From an alpha proteobacterium SCGC AAA288-G21 (GTDB taxonomy: Bacteria > Pseudomonadota > Alphaproteobacteria > Pelagibacterales > Pelagibacteraceae): a DNA stretch of 45,705 nucleotides. Shown piece after piece: positions 26,306 to 33,840 of this stretch. The stretch lies in NCBI GenBank assembly GCA_000513075.1, contig AZYC01000003.1:1-45705 (forward strand), read 5' to 3'. Position 1 is the first letter of the stretch, and each line of letters starts with the position of its first letter. The notes beneath the pieces are model-generated. The model worked only from the letters and a program-made list of their open reading frames with translations. It was not told the origin of the DNA and made no database searches. The position numbers were made by a program, and so were the translations under genes.

Positions 26306-27286
26306 TTATTTGCTGATATTTCTCAGTTTTTTAACCAATTTTGACAAATTTTTTGGCAATGGAATTTCAAAATGAACTTCTTTACTACTTGATGGATGAA
26401 CAAATCCAAGAGATTTTGCATGTAAAAATTGTCTGTCAATATTTTTTATCATTGAATCTAATTCCATGTCTATCTTTTTAAATTTTTTATTTTTTTTTCG
26501 ATACAGTTTATCTCCAATTATTGGGTTGCCTTTATAAGTCATATGAACTCTAATTTGATGAGTTCTTCCGGAGTCCAATTTACACTCAATTAAACTCAAG
26601 GTTGGGACTTTGTTATTTTGAAAAACTTCCAACGTTTTATAATTTGTAACAGCTGATTTCCCCTTTGTTTGGCTTACCTCCATTAACTGTCTATTTCTAT
26701 TGCTTCGAGTAATATAATTTTTAATAATTCCTTTTTGAGGTCTTAAAGTTCCCCATACCAAAGCTTCATATTTTCTATTTATCGTATGGTCACTAAATTG
26801 TTTTGAAAGATTTATATGTGCTATATCATTTTTTGCAACAACCAAGAGTCCACTTGTGTCCTTGTCCAATCTATGTACGACGCCAGGTCTTAACTCTCCA
26901 CCAATCGTAGATAAACTTCCCTTACAATAATTGACAAGTGCATTAACTAAAGTATTTTCAGTGTTACCAGCGCCAGGATGCACCACAAGGCCTGCTGGTT
27001 TATTGATTATAATTATATCATTGTCCTCAAAGACAATTTCTAAATTATAATCATATGGTTTGATATTAGTTTTTTTTGGTAGAGGAATTTTTATTATAAT
27101 AGTATCTTTCAAATTAATTTTTTTTGATGGTTCAAAATTAGTTTTATCGTTAACTGTTACGAAACCATCTAGAATTAAATTCTTTATTCTAGTTCGACTA
27201 ATATCGGTTATTTTAGAACTGATAAAAATATCCAAACGCTTATTTGAATTTTGATCATCTACAAATAACTTAATTATTTTTTTCAT
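26306..27286 (-). CDS. rluD: 23S rRNA pseudouridine synthase RluD-type
   Basis: This RluA-family pseudouridine synthase has 326 residues from the ATG at 27286; a start 14 codons further up would add a non-family segment. The N-terminal S4 RNA-binding domain is KRLDIFISSKITDISRTRIK. The catalytic domain has INKPAGLVVHPGAGN and GVVHRLDKDTSGLLVVAKN with Asp141. ECKLDSGRTHQIRVHM and PIIGDKLY complete the signature. It probably modifies helix 69 of 23S rRNA. It is 51 bp upstream of the rpoH start on the same strand. Confidence 0.93.
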   Translation of the reverse strand: MKKIIKLFVDDQNSNKRLDIFISSKITDISRTRIKNLILDGFVTVNDKTNFEPSKKINLKDTIIIKIPLPKKTNIKPYDYNLEIVFEDNDIIIINKPAGLVVHPGAGNTENTLVNALVNYCKGSLSTIGGELRPGVVHRLDKDTSGLLVVAKNDIAHINLSKQFSDHTINRKYEALVWGTLRPQKGIIKNYITRSNRNRQLMEVSQTKGKSAVTNYKTLEVFQNNKVPTLSLIECKLDSGRTHQIRVHMTYKGNPIIGDKLYRKKNKKFKKIDMELDSMIKNIDRQFLHAKSLGFVHPSSSKEVHFEIPLPKNLSKLVKKLRNISK

Positions 27287-27358
27287 TTTTAATTTATAAT
27301 ATCCTAAATTTAGCGTGCTTGTAGTCAATTGGACATAAGCTTTAGAAGCAAGTTAGTC

Positions 27359-27387
27359 TTGACTCAATTATATATTAGGAGTATTTA
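27359..27387 (+). promoter_or_regulatory. candidate promoter of the B12 riboswitch transcript
   Basis: TTGACT (27359-27364), 17 bases, then TATTTA (27382-27387). The predicted start near 27394 falls within two bases of the first paired base of the riboswitch closing stem, which supports it. Confidence 0.5.
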
Positions 27388-27395
27388 GCAAAATA

Positions 27396-27590
27396 ATACT
27401 GTTAATATGGTGGGGAATAATGTGAAAATCATTAGCTGTTCTCGCAGCGGTAATAAAGATTAGATCTAAGCCCGAGTACCACCCAGTATAGCCCGCTGTC
27501 GAATGAAGGCCGAGAAAAGTCTAATTCTACAATGAAAAATTAGCAGTGGCATTAAATTAACAAATAAAACTAATTTTTAGTTTTATTAAA
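27396..27590 (+). ncRNA. cobalamin riboswitch
   Basis: The core matches cobalamin riboswitches closely. It has GGGGAATAATGTGAAAATCA (27412-27431), then AGCTG, CGCAGCGGTAA and the B12 box AAGCCCGAGTACC ending at 27480; the E. coli btuB leader has nearly the same words. Helices visible are a closing stem ATACTG (27396-27401) with CAGTAT (27484-27489), GGTGG (27409-27413) with CCACC (27479-27483), AATG/CATT around loop TGAAAAT, and GCTG/CAGC. P7 is very short. The expression platform runs to about 27590 and ends in an AT-rich 10-bp hairpin (27563-27587) just before the btuB start. That hairpin has no T-tract after it, so control may be at translation. It should repress btuB when B12 is plentiful. 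Confidence 0.9.
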
Positions 27591-27603
27591 GTGACGATGC
27601 TAA

Positions 27604-29532
27604 ATGCTAATAATATTGAGATTATTAATATTAATTCTAATTTTAAATTTTTCTATAAATAAACTATTTGCCGCCGATATCCCGGTTATAGTTATTGCGC
27701 CAAGTAAAAAAGCACAATCTATTTCGACAGTTGGTTCATCGGTGATGGTTTATGATCAAGAATATCTAGATAATAATGAAGATTTTTTTTTAGGGGATAT
27801 TTTATCGGATGGATCATCAATTAATTTTAATCAGAGTGGTGGCGCAGGAACAATTTCCGGAATTCAATTAAGGGGTTTACCAAAAGCCTACTCAACGGTC
27901 TATATTGATGGGGTTAAAATGTCGGACAACTCAACTCCAAAAAACGATTATTATTTTGATGATATCTTGTCTGGTCAAATTTCCAGAGTTGAAATATTGA
28001 AAGGTAATCAGAGCTCAGTTTATGGAAGTGGAGCGATGGGTGGTACAATAAATATTACCACTAAAAGAGGTCAACCAGGATTTCAAAAAAACTTTTTTTA
28101 CAATACTGGATCTCATGGAACCCAAAATTTAGGTTTTTCATTAGGTGGAGCGAATGATGACAGAGATTTTTATATAGGTTTGGAGAGGTATCAAACAGAT
28201 GGAATTTCACAGATGAGTCATAATGAGGAAGACGATGCATATAAAAATCATACTTTAATTGCAAATTATGGATATAAAATTTCAGATAAAATTGGATTTA
28301 CAACTAACTACAGATTCGCCAATGCTAGATTAGAATATGATTCTGTAAACAAAGATTATAGAAATGATTGGGATAATTCTCATGAAAAAGAGTCTACTGT
28401 TAATTTTGGTTTTTCATATAAACCAAATGTAAAGTTTACAAACAATTTAAATTTTACAAGTGCTTATAACAGCAGAACGGGTAATGATATACAAAGTGCT
28501 TATGACAGTAGATTTCAAAAAAATGGTTTCTGGTCATATCGAGACGCCATTAACTATAAAGGAATATACAATTTTAATTTAGACAATAGTGCAGTTTTTG
28601 GAATTGAGAAAGAATGGAATGAAATGGACTATGAAAAATACAATGGTCGTGATGATGCCATAGATCGTAGATATGCTGAAGAAGTTGTTTCTCAATATGT
28701 TGATTTTCAGTCCAGATTAACAAATAATTTATACGCCACAGCTGGTATAAGATTTGATGATCATACTGCTGCTGGACGCGAGCATAGCGAACGAGTTTCT
28801 CTAGCTTATCTTTTTGATGATAAAAATACTAAACTTAAAAGCTCTTATGGTACAGGAATTAAATATCCCTCCCTTTATGAATTTTATAAAAATGAAGGCA
28901 GCTCTTCACTGGGAGCCGAGCATGGTAAAAGTTTTGACTTTGGTATGGAAAAATCTTTTCCAGAAAAAGGTATTAGATTTGATATTACTTATTTCAATCA
29001 TAAATATGAAGATATGATCGAAGGTCAAAAAAGAACTGGCTGGTTGCCTCAAAATGTTTCCGGCACAGTTAGGTCACAAGGTATTGAGTTATTTTCTCAA
29101 TATAAGTTCAGCAATATATTAAATTTTGATCTGAATTATACTTATAGCTCTACTTACGATGGTGCAGACTTTGACGATCCAGATATGGGTCCTGATAGTA
29201 ATGGCTTATTCACGAATTCTCAATTAGTTAGAATTCCTAGACATTTCATTAATTTAACCACCAAAGTATCACCAGTAAAAGATTTAAATATTACTTTAAA
29301 AACTAAATGGTCAGATGAAATGAGAGATTATGAAAATGTAAATAGTACGGTAAGCGGAGATCAAAGATTAAAATCTTTTTTGGTGAACGATCTAACGGCT
29401 GATTATAAATTGGCTAACGGATATAAAGCTTTTTTTAAAATAGATAATATCTTTGATGAAGTTTACAATACTGCTCTCGAATATAATCAAATGGACAGAT
29501 CTTTTAATTTTGGAATAAAAAGGTCTTATTAG
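27604..29532 (+). CDS. btuB: TonB-dependent vitamin B12 receptor, BtuB-like
   Basis: This 642-residue outer-membrane receptor has a signal peptide (about 1-23, LFAA). It has a TonB-box-like IPVIVIAPS near residues 26-34, then a plug domain with ISGIQLRGLPKAYSTVYIDG and ISRVEILKGNQSSVYGSGAM. The rest is a 22-strand-type barrel ending in alternating residues and a terminal tyrosine (FNFGIKRSY). The cobalamin riboswitch directly upstream sets the substrate. Uptake needs TonB-ExbBD, not seen here; TolQRA nearby is a different motor. A 60-bp gap separates it from the DUF6580 gene on the same strand. Class is certain; B12 specificity rests on the riboswitch. Confidence 0.9.
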   Translation: MLIILRLLILILILNFSINKLFAADIPVIVIAPSKKAQSISTVGSSVMVYDQEYLDNNEDFFLGDILSDGSSINFNQSGGAGTISGIQLRGLPKAYSTVYIDGVKMSDNSTPKNDYYFDDILSGQISRVEILKGNQSSVYGSGAMGGTINITTKRGQPGFQKNFFYNTGSHGTQNLGFSLGGANDDRDFYIGLERYQTDGISQMSHNEEDDAYKNHTLIANYGYKISDKIGFTTNYRFANARLEYDSVNKDYRNDWDNSHEKESTVNFGFSYKPNVKFTNNLNFTSAYNSRTGNDIQSAYDSRFQKNGFWSYRDAINYKGIYNFNLDNSAVFGIEKEWNEMDYEKYNGRDDAIDRRYAEEVVSQYVDFQSRLTNNLYATAGIRFDDHTAAGREHSERVSLAYLFDDKNTKLKSSYGTGIKYPSLYEFYKNEGSSSLGAEHGKSFDFGMEKSFPEKGIRFDITYFNHKYEDMIEGQKRTGWLPQNVSGTVRSQGIELFSQYKFSNILNFDLNYTYSSTYDGADFDDPDMGPDSNGLFTNSQLVRIPRHFINLTTKVSPVKDLNITLKTKWSDEMRDYENVNSTVSGDQRLKSFLVNDLTADYKLANGYKAFFKIDNIFDEVYNTALEYNQMDRSFNFGIKRSY

Positions 29533-29592
29533 TGAGAAAATTGAATAATTAAGACTAGTTTTAAATAAATTTATGTATTATACGTTTTAAAT

Positions 29593-30153
29593 ATGAAAAC
29601 ATTTTTTAAAATTTCGGTAAAAGAAATATTCCCCATTGGTTTAGTTTTGTTATTAGCATTCTCTAGATTGATACCTCATCCACCTAATTTTACTCCAATA
29701 GTGGCTGTAGCGATAATGAGTGGTTATTTTTTTAAAAATATAAAATTGTCTTTTGTTGTGTTGCTAATTGCCATGTTATTGGTGGATGTTTTCCTTGGAT
29801 TTTATAAACACATGTTGTTTGTTTATTTATCATTATTTCTAATAACTTTTATTTTTTTTAAAATATCTGACAAAATAAATTTCAAAAATTTGTTCGTTTT
29901 TGGTTTTTTGGGTTCATTAATATTTTATTTGGTTTCTAATTTTGGTGTATGGGCTTCTGGAGTTCTTTCTCCGGTTACTAATCTACCTTATGAAAAAGAT
30001 TTAAATGGTTTAATAAGCTGTTATTTTTTAGCAATACCCTTTTTTAAGAATACACTTTTCTCCACAGTAATATTTTCTTATGCTGCTTTCCTTGCAAACC
30101 ATTCTTATAAAAAAATGGAACAAAACAAAATAGCGAGAAAATCTATCAAATAA
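29593..30153 (+). CDS. DUF6580 membrane protein, candidate B12 transporter component
   Basis: This 186-residue protein has about five to six hydrophobic segments and the family signature SRLIPHPPNFTPIVAVAIMS near residues 24-43, followed by a VDVFLGFYKH loop. DUF6580 proteins resemble the small substrate-binding (S) subunits of ECF vitamin transporters in size and topology. It follows btuB on the same strand, 60 bp downstream and possibly under the same riboswitch. No BtuC, BtuD or BtuF gene is next to it, so it may carry B12 across the inner membrane. Topology and motif are visible; transport of B12 is inferred from position. It ends 2 bp before the convergent tRNA-Arg. Confidence 0.75.
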   Translation: MKTFFKISVKEIFPIGLVLLLAFSRLIPHPPNFTPIVAVAIMSGYFFKNIKLSFVVLLIAMLLVDVFLGFYKHMLFVYLSLFLITFIFFKISDKINFKNLFVFGFLGSLIFYLVSNFGVWASGVLSPVTNLPYEKDLNGLISCYFLAIPFFKNTLFSTVIFSYAAFLANHSYKKMEQNKIARKSIK

Positions 30154-30155
30154 TT

Positions 30156-30233
30156 TGGCGGGCCGCGAGGGACTCGAACCCCCAACCTCTGCGTCCGAAG
30201 CGCAGCGCTCTATCCAATTGAAGCTAGCAGCCC
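30156..30233 (-). tRNA. tRNA-Arg (TCG)
   Basis: The minus strand gives a 78-nt tRNA with encoded CCA (TGG at 30156-30158). Acceptor GGGCTGC pairs with GCGGCCC with one G-T wobble. The anticodon stem CTGCG/CGCAG surrounds loop CTTCGGA, so the anticodon is TCG (complement of 30196-30198), reading CGA and other CGN arginine codons. The T loop is TTCGAGT. It abuts the B12 cassette. Confidence 0.94.
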
Positions 30234-30242
30234 ACAAATCTA

Positions 30243-31034
30243 TTATTCGCCAACATTAATTAGCGTACCTTTTTTTCTTGCTCCATAAAAAGCTAAATAG
30301 AATATAGAAACAGCTGAAGCAAAGTAAATTAAATTTAATTTTAATGCAGTTAAAATATTTGAATAATTTACAACATTATCTAATAAAATAGACCTTACTT
30401 CTTCAAATATATAAACCAAAGGTAAGATCTTAGCCACTACTTGGAGCCAATCCGGCAAAATTGACAATGGATAATAAACACAACCTAAAGGAGCTAATAA
30501 AAAAAGCGATGACCAGGCTATGTTTTCAAAAGCAGGACCGTATCTCAAAAGTCCAGAAGTCACTAATAGTCCAAGCGTAATTCCAAAAAGATACAAACTT
30601 AAAAAGAGTAAAATTAGTGAAGGACCTAAGGTAAATATAGAAACACCAAAAAAAGGAGTTGCAAGAAGTATGGCAGGTATTATTCCAATTAGCGTTCTTA
30701 ATAGGGCTGTAGCTGTGAGAGCTATTATGATCTCGCTAACTTTTAATGGAGCAACGAATAAATTGGTAAAATTTCTGCTCCAAATTTCTTCAAGAAATAA
30801 CATATTGAAGCTGATACTTGAGCGGAATAAAAAATCATAAAGAATAGCTGAACTTAAGATAATACCTACGGTATGGTTATAGAGATCAGTATGTAATGTA
30901 AAAAATTTTGAAATAAAACCCCATAGAACTATTTGAATTGTGGGCCAATATATTAAATCTAAAATTCTAGGCAAAGAACCTTTGATTAAATATATGTGGC
31001 GCAAAGACAAAGCATACATTCTATGGAATTTCAT
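30243..31034 (-). CDS. ABC-2 type transporter permease
   Basis: This 263-residue ABC-2 membrane protein has about six hydrophobic segments. Its N-terminus RMYALSLRHIYLIKGSLPRI and the segment FLEEIWSRNFTNLFVAPLKVSE are typical of NodJ/YadH-type exporters. It pairs with the ATPase gene 1 bp upstream on the same strand. Substrates for such pairs range from lipids and polysaccharides to drugs, and nothing here decides between them. It is located in the inner membrane. Confidence 0.9.
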   Translation of the reverse strand: MKFHRMYALSLRHIYLIKGSLPRILDLIYWPTIQIVLWGFISKFFTLHTDLYNHTVGIILSSAILYDFLFRSSISFNMLFLEEIWSRNFTNLFVAPLKVSEIIIALTATALLRTLIGIIPAILLATPFFGVSIFTLGPSLILLFLSLYLFGITLGLLVTSGLLRYGPAFENIAWSSLFLLAPLGCVYYPLSILPDWLQVVAKILPLVYIFEEVRSILLDNVVNYSNILTALKLNLIYFASAVSIFYLAFYGARKKGTLINVGE

Positions 31035-31035
31035 A

Positions 31036-31761
31036 CTATTCTCTTACAATTTTTAAAAACACTTCTTCTAAATTTTTTCTTCCATGCTTATTTATTAAAT
31101 CACTACTTGTTCCTCTATCAATTATTTCACCATTTTTCATCATCATTACTTCGTGACAAAGTCTTTCCACTTCATTCATATTATGGGAAGCTAATAAAAT
31201 AGTTGAACCTTTATTAGAGGCAAAGTCTTCAATAAAGCCTCTAATATAATCACCTACATCAGGGTCAAGGCTAGCAGTTGGTTCATCGAGAAGAAGTATT
31301 TCAGGATCATTGATTAAAGCTTTAGCTAAAGAAACTCTATTTTTTTGACCCGAAGAAAGCTCACCAGTTTTTCTCGATCTAAATTCACTTAAATTTAACT
31401 TTTTCATTAAATCATAAATTTTTTCTTTTAAATTTTTTACACCATATAACCTGCCATAAACTTTTAAATTTTCTTCAACAGTAAGTTTCTTTGGCAATTC
31501 AATATATGGAGAAATAAAATTCATTTTTCCCAATAAACTTGTTCTATTATTTTCAATGTTTTTATGATTAATAATTACGGTTCCTGACGTGGGTTTTATT
31601 AAACCTAACATCATACCGATGGTAGTAGATTTTCCACATCCATTTGGTCCAAGAAGACCAATTATTTTACCTTTGTTAATTTTAAAACTTATGTTTTTTA
31701 CAGCCAAAGCATTTTTAAATTGCTTAGTTAAATTATTAATTTCGATTACAGCATCACTCAT
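31036..31761 (-). CDS. ABC transporter ATP-binding protein
   Basis: This 241-residue ATPase of the CcmA/NodI/YadG type has Walker A GLLGPNGCGKSTTIG (near residue 34), signature LSSGQKNRVSLAKAL, Walker B EILLLDEPTASLDP and the switch histidine in LLASHNMNEVE. It energises the permease encoded directly after it. Its start overlaps the sua5 stop by 4 bp, so the exporter is transcribed with a tRNA-modification gene, probably for compactness rather than shared function. Confidence 0.93.
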   Translation of the reverse strand: MSDAVIEINNLTKQFKNALAVKNISFKINKGKIIGLLGPNGCGKSTTIGMMLGLIKPTSGTVIINHKNIENNRTSLLGKMNFISPYIELPKKLTVEENLKVYGRLYGVKNLKEKIYDLMKKLNLSEFRSRKTGELSSGQKNRVSLAKALINDPEILLLDEPTASLDPDVGDYIRGFIEDFASNKGSTILLASHNMNEVERLCHEVMMMKNGEIIDRGTSSDLINKHGRKNLEEVFLKIVRE

Positions 31762-32690
31762 TTATATGAAGCTTTCTTTAATCTATCATTGATTGCCAAA
31801 CCCAAACCTTTGTTAGGTATTTTACTAACAGCTATAGAACTATAGCCTTTTTTTTTTATTAATCTTAAAATACTAAATAAATTTTTAGCAGCTTCTCTCA
31901 TATTTCCATTTTTAGTTAAAGCAAAGTAATTATTTTTATTTTTCGTTTTGCTCAAAAACTGAAGAAAAGCCTCATTTTTTTTTGGATATTTAGCATTTAG
32001 TCTTACTGGTATCCCTGGAGAATAATGAAATCCTAATTGTCCAGGAGATTTAATATTTTTTAAAAAATTTTTTAATTTTAATTTACGATGTAATACTTTT
32101 TCTAATTGTTCAATAGTAATTCCTCCTGGTCTTAAAATGGAAATCTTATTGGTTAGGTCCACAATTGTAGATTCAAGTCCTATTTTAGTTTTTCCTCCAT
32201 CAAGAATTAATTTAATTTTATTTCCAAACTCTTCTTTAACATCATCAAATTTTACGGGACTTAATCTTGTAGAAATGTTTGCACTTGGTGCCGCTAATGG
32301 AAAATTTAATTTAGATAATAAATTTTGGGTAATCTTATTTTTTGGAAATCGCACTGCGATAGTTTTTTTATTTGCATTTACATATTTTGATAATTTGGAG
32401 TTCTTTTTTTTATTTAGCACAAATGTTAAAGGACCAGGACAAAATTTTCTATACAATTTATTGAAAGTCTCATTTACTATGCAATCTTGTTTTAAATCTT
32501 TGATTCTATAATAATGGACAATTAAAGGGTTTTTTAAGGGTCTTTTTTTTAGTGAGAATATTTTTTTTACAGCTTTATTTGAATATGCATTTCCAGCCAA
32601 ACCATAAACAGTTTCTGTTGGTATAGCGACTATATCATTATTTGTTAGATACTTTTTAGCTCTCTCTATATTTGAATGGATATTTTTCAT
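31758..32690 (-). CDS. sua5: threonylcarbamoyl-AMP synthase (Sua5 type)
   Basis: This 310-residue protein makes threonylcarbamoyl-AMP from threonine, bicarbonate and ATP for t6A37 of ANN-reading tRNAs. The YrdC domain has IVAIPTETVYGLAGNAYSN near residues 21-39 and KKRPLKNPLIVHY, then AAPSANISTRLSP and STIVDLT. GQLGFHYSPGIPV marks the linker into the C-terminal Sua5 domain, which distinguishes it from short TsaC. It starts 23 bp from the divergent xseB. The call is secure. Confidence 0.94.
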   Translation of the reverse strand: MKNIHSNIERAKKYLTNNDIVAIPTETVYGLAGNAYSNKAVKKIFSLKKRPLKNPLIVHYYRIKDLKQDCIVNETFNKLYRKFCPGPLTFVLNKKKNSKLSKYVNANKKTIAVRFPKNKITQNLLSKLNFPLAAPSANISTRLSPVKFDDVKEEFGNKIKLILDGGKTKIGLESTIVDLTNKISILRPGGITIEQLEKVLHRKLKLKNFLKNIKSPGQLGFHYSPGIPVRLNAKYPKKNEAFLQFLSKTKNKNNYFALTKNGNMREAAKNLFSILRLIKKKGYSSIAVSKIPNKGLGLAINDRLKKASYK

Positions 32691-32713
32691 ATATAAATTA
32701 ATATGGATATAGT

Positions 32714-32950
32714 ATGAATCCTAAAAATATTCCAGCTGATATAAAAAACAAATCAATCGAAGATGCTCAAAAAGAAGTATCAGAAATAATAGAAATATTG
32801 GAAAAGGAAGAAAACCTTGAAAATTCACTGGAAAAGTATCATCGTTTAATATTTTTAAATAAATATATTGAACAAAAATTTAAAGATAAATCAAAAAACA
32901 TATCAAAAAAAGATTTTGAAAATATACAAAATTCCTTATCAAAAAATTAA
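32714..32950 (+). CDS. xseB: exodeoxyribonuclease VII small subunit
   Basis: This is a 78-residue acidic helical protein. The EDAQKEVSEIIEILEKEENLENSLEKYHR region (core: LEKEENLENSLEKYHR) matches XseB, which has two helices and the LE-x6-SLE-x-Y pattern. It binds XseA to form exonuclease VII, which degrades single-stranded DNA. It stands directly before ispA and dxs, the widespread xseB-ispA-dxs order. XseA is not in the window. Confidence 0.88.
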   Translation: MNPKNIPADIKNKSIEDAQKEVSEIIEILEKEENLENSLEKYHRLIFLNKYIEQKFKDKSKNISKKDFENIQNSLSKN

Positions 32951-32955
32951 TTATT

Positions 32956-33840
32956 ATGTCAGGATTTCAAAATAAAATCAGACAAATAGCAAAGGATACA
33001 GATAAATATCTATATCAATATTTTAAAAAGCAGGATGCCAAATCCTATTTACTCAAACCAATGAAGTATGGTTTATTTTCAGGTGGAAAAGGATTTAGAT
33101 CGAAAATCATTTTTGATACAGGAAAAATATTTAATATTGATTATAATTTATTAAAAGCTTTAAGTGCGGCAGTAGAATGTGTTCATTCTTATTCTTTAAT
33201 TCATGACGATTTACCAAGTATGGATGATGATGACATTAGAAGAGGCAAACCTTCTACTCATAAAAAGTTTGGAGAATCTACGGCTATTCTATCAGGCAAT
33301 TCTTTATTAACTTTAGCTTTTGAAATTCTAAGTGATAAAAAATTAAAATTAAAAAACAAAATTAAAACAGAGTTAATTTATTCTTTATCTATTTGTTCTG
33401 GATATTCTGGTATGGCCGGAGGTCAATACTTAGATCTAAATTTCGAACATAAAAAAGTGAACAAATTACAACTAATCGAGATGCAAAATAAAAAAACAGG
33501 AAAACTTTTCAGTTTCTGCTGTAGTAGTTCTGCAATAATTAAAGAAAAAAAATTATCTATGAAAAGAGATTTAAGCCAAATAGGATTACAAATAGGCTTA
33601 CTTTATCAAATAAGTGATGATTTGATTGATGTTAGGGGAAATAGTAATAAGGCTGGCAAACCAACCAAAAGAGATGTTAAAAGAGGTAAGGCAACTTTAG
33701 TTAATTTGTTGGGTTATAATAATTTATTAGAATTTACCTATTCTTTAAAAAATAAACTTGTTAATAAAATAAAAAAATATGGTACAAAATCTCGTGATTT
33801 ATTAGAATCACTTGAATATATAATTCACAGAGAAGTTTAA
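32956..33840 (+). CDS. ispA: farnesyl (geranyl) diphosphate synthase
   Basis: This 294-residue short-chain prenyltransferase adds isopentenyl diphosphate to DMAPP/GPP. The first aspartate-rich motif is HDDLPSMDDDDIRRG (Asp84, Asp85, Asp90) and the second is ISDDLIDVRG near residue 217. GGKGFRSK near residue 44 binds IPP. The two-residue insert in the first motif is typical of bacterial FPP synthases. It lies 5 bp after xseB and its stop abuts the dxs ATG. The product feeds quinone and undecaprenol synthesis. Confidence 0.95.
   Translation: MSGFQNKIRQIAKDTDKYLYQYFKKQDAKSYLLKPMKYGLFSGGKGFRSKIIFDTGKIFNIDYNLLKALSAAVECVHSYSLIHDDLPSMDDDDIRRGKPSTHKKFGESTAILSGNSLLTLAFEILSDKKLKLKNKIKTELIYSLSICSGYSGMAGGQYLDLNFEHKKVNKLQLIEMQNKKTGKLFSFCCSSSAIIKEKKLSMKRDLSQIGLQIGLLYQISDDLIDVRGNSNKAGKPTKRDVKRGKATLVNLLGYNNLLEFTYSLKNKLVNKIKKYGTKSRDLLESLEYIIHREV

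Noticed and set aside
27310-27600. RNase P RNA or tmRNA in the gap before btuB
   Set aside because: The conserved words are those of the cobalamin riboswitch (GTGAAAATC, CGCAGCGGTAA, AAGCCCGAGTACC); none of the RNase P or tmRNA signatures is present.
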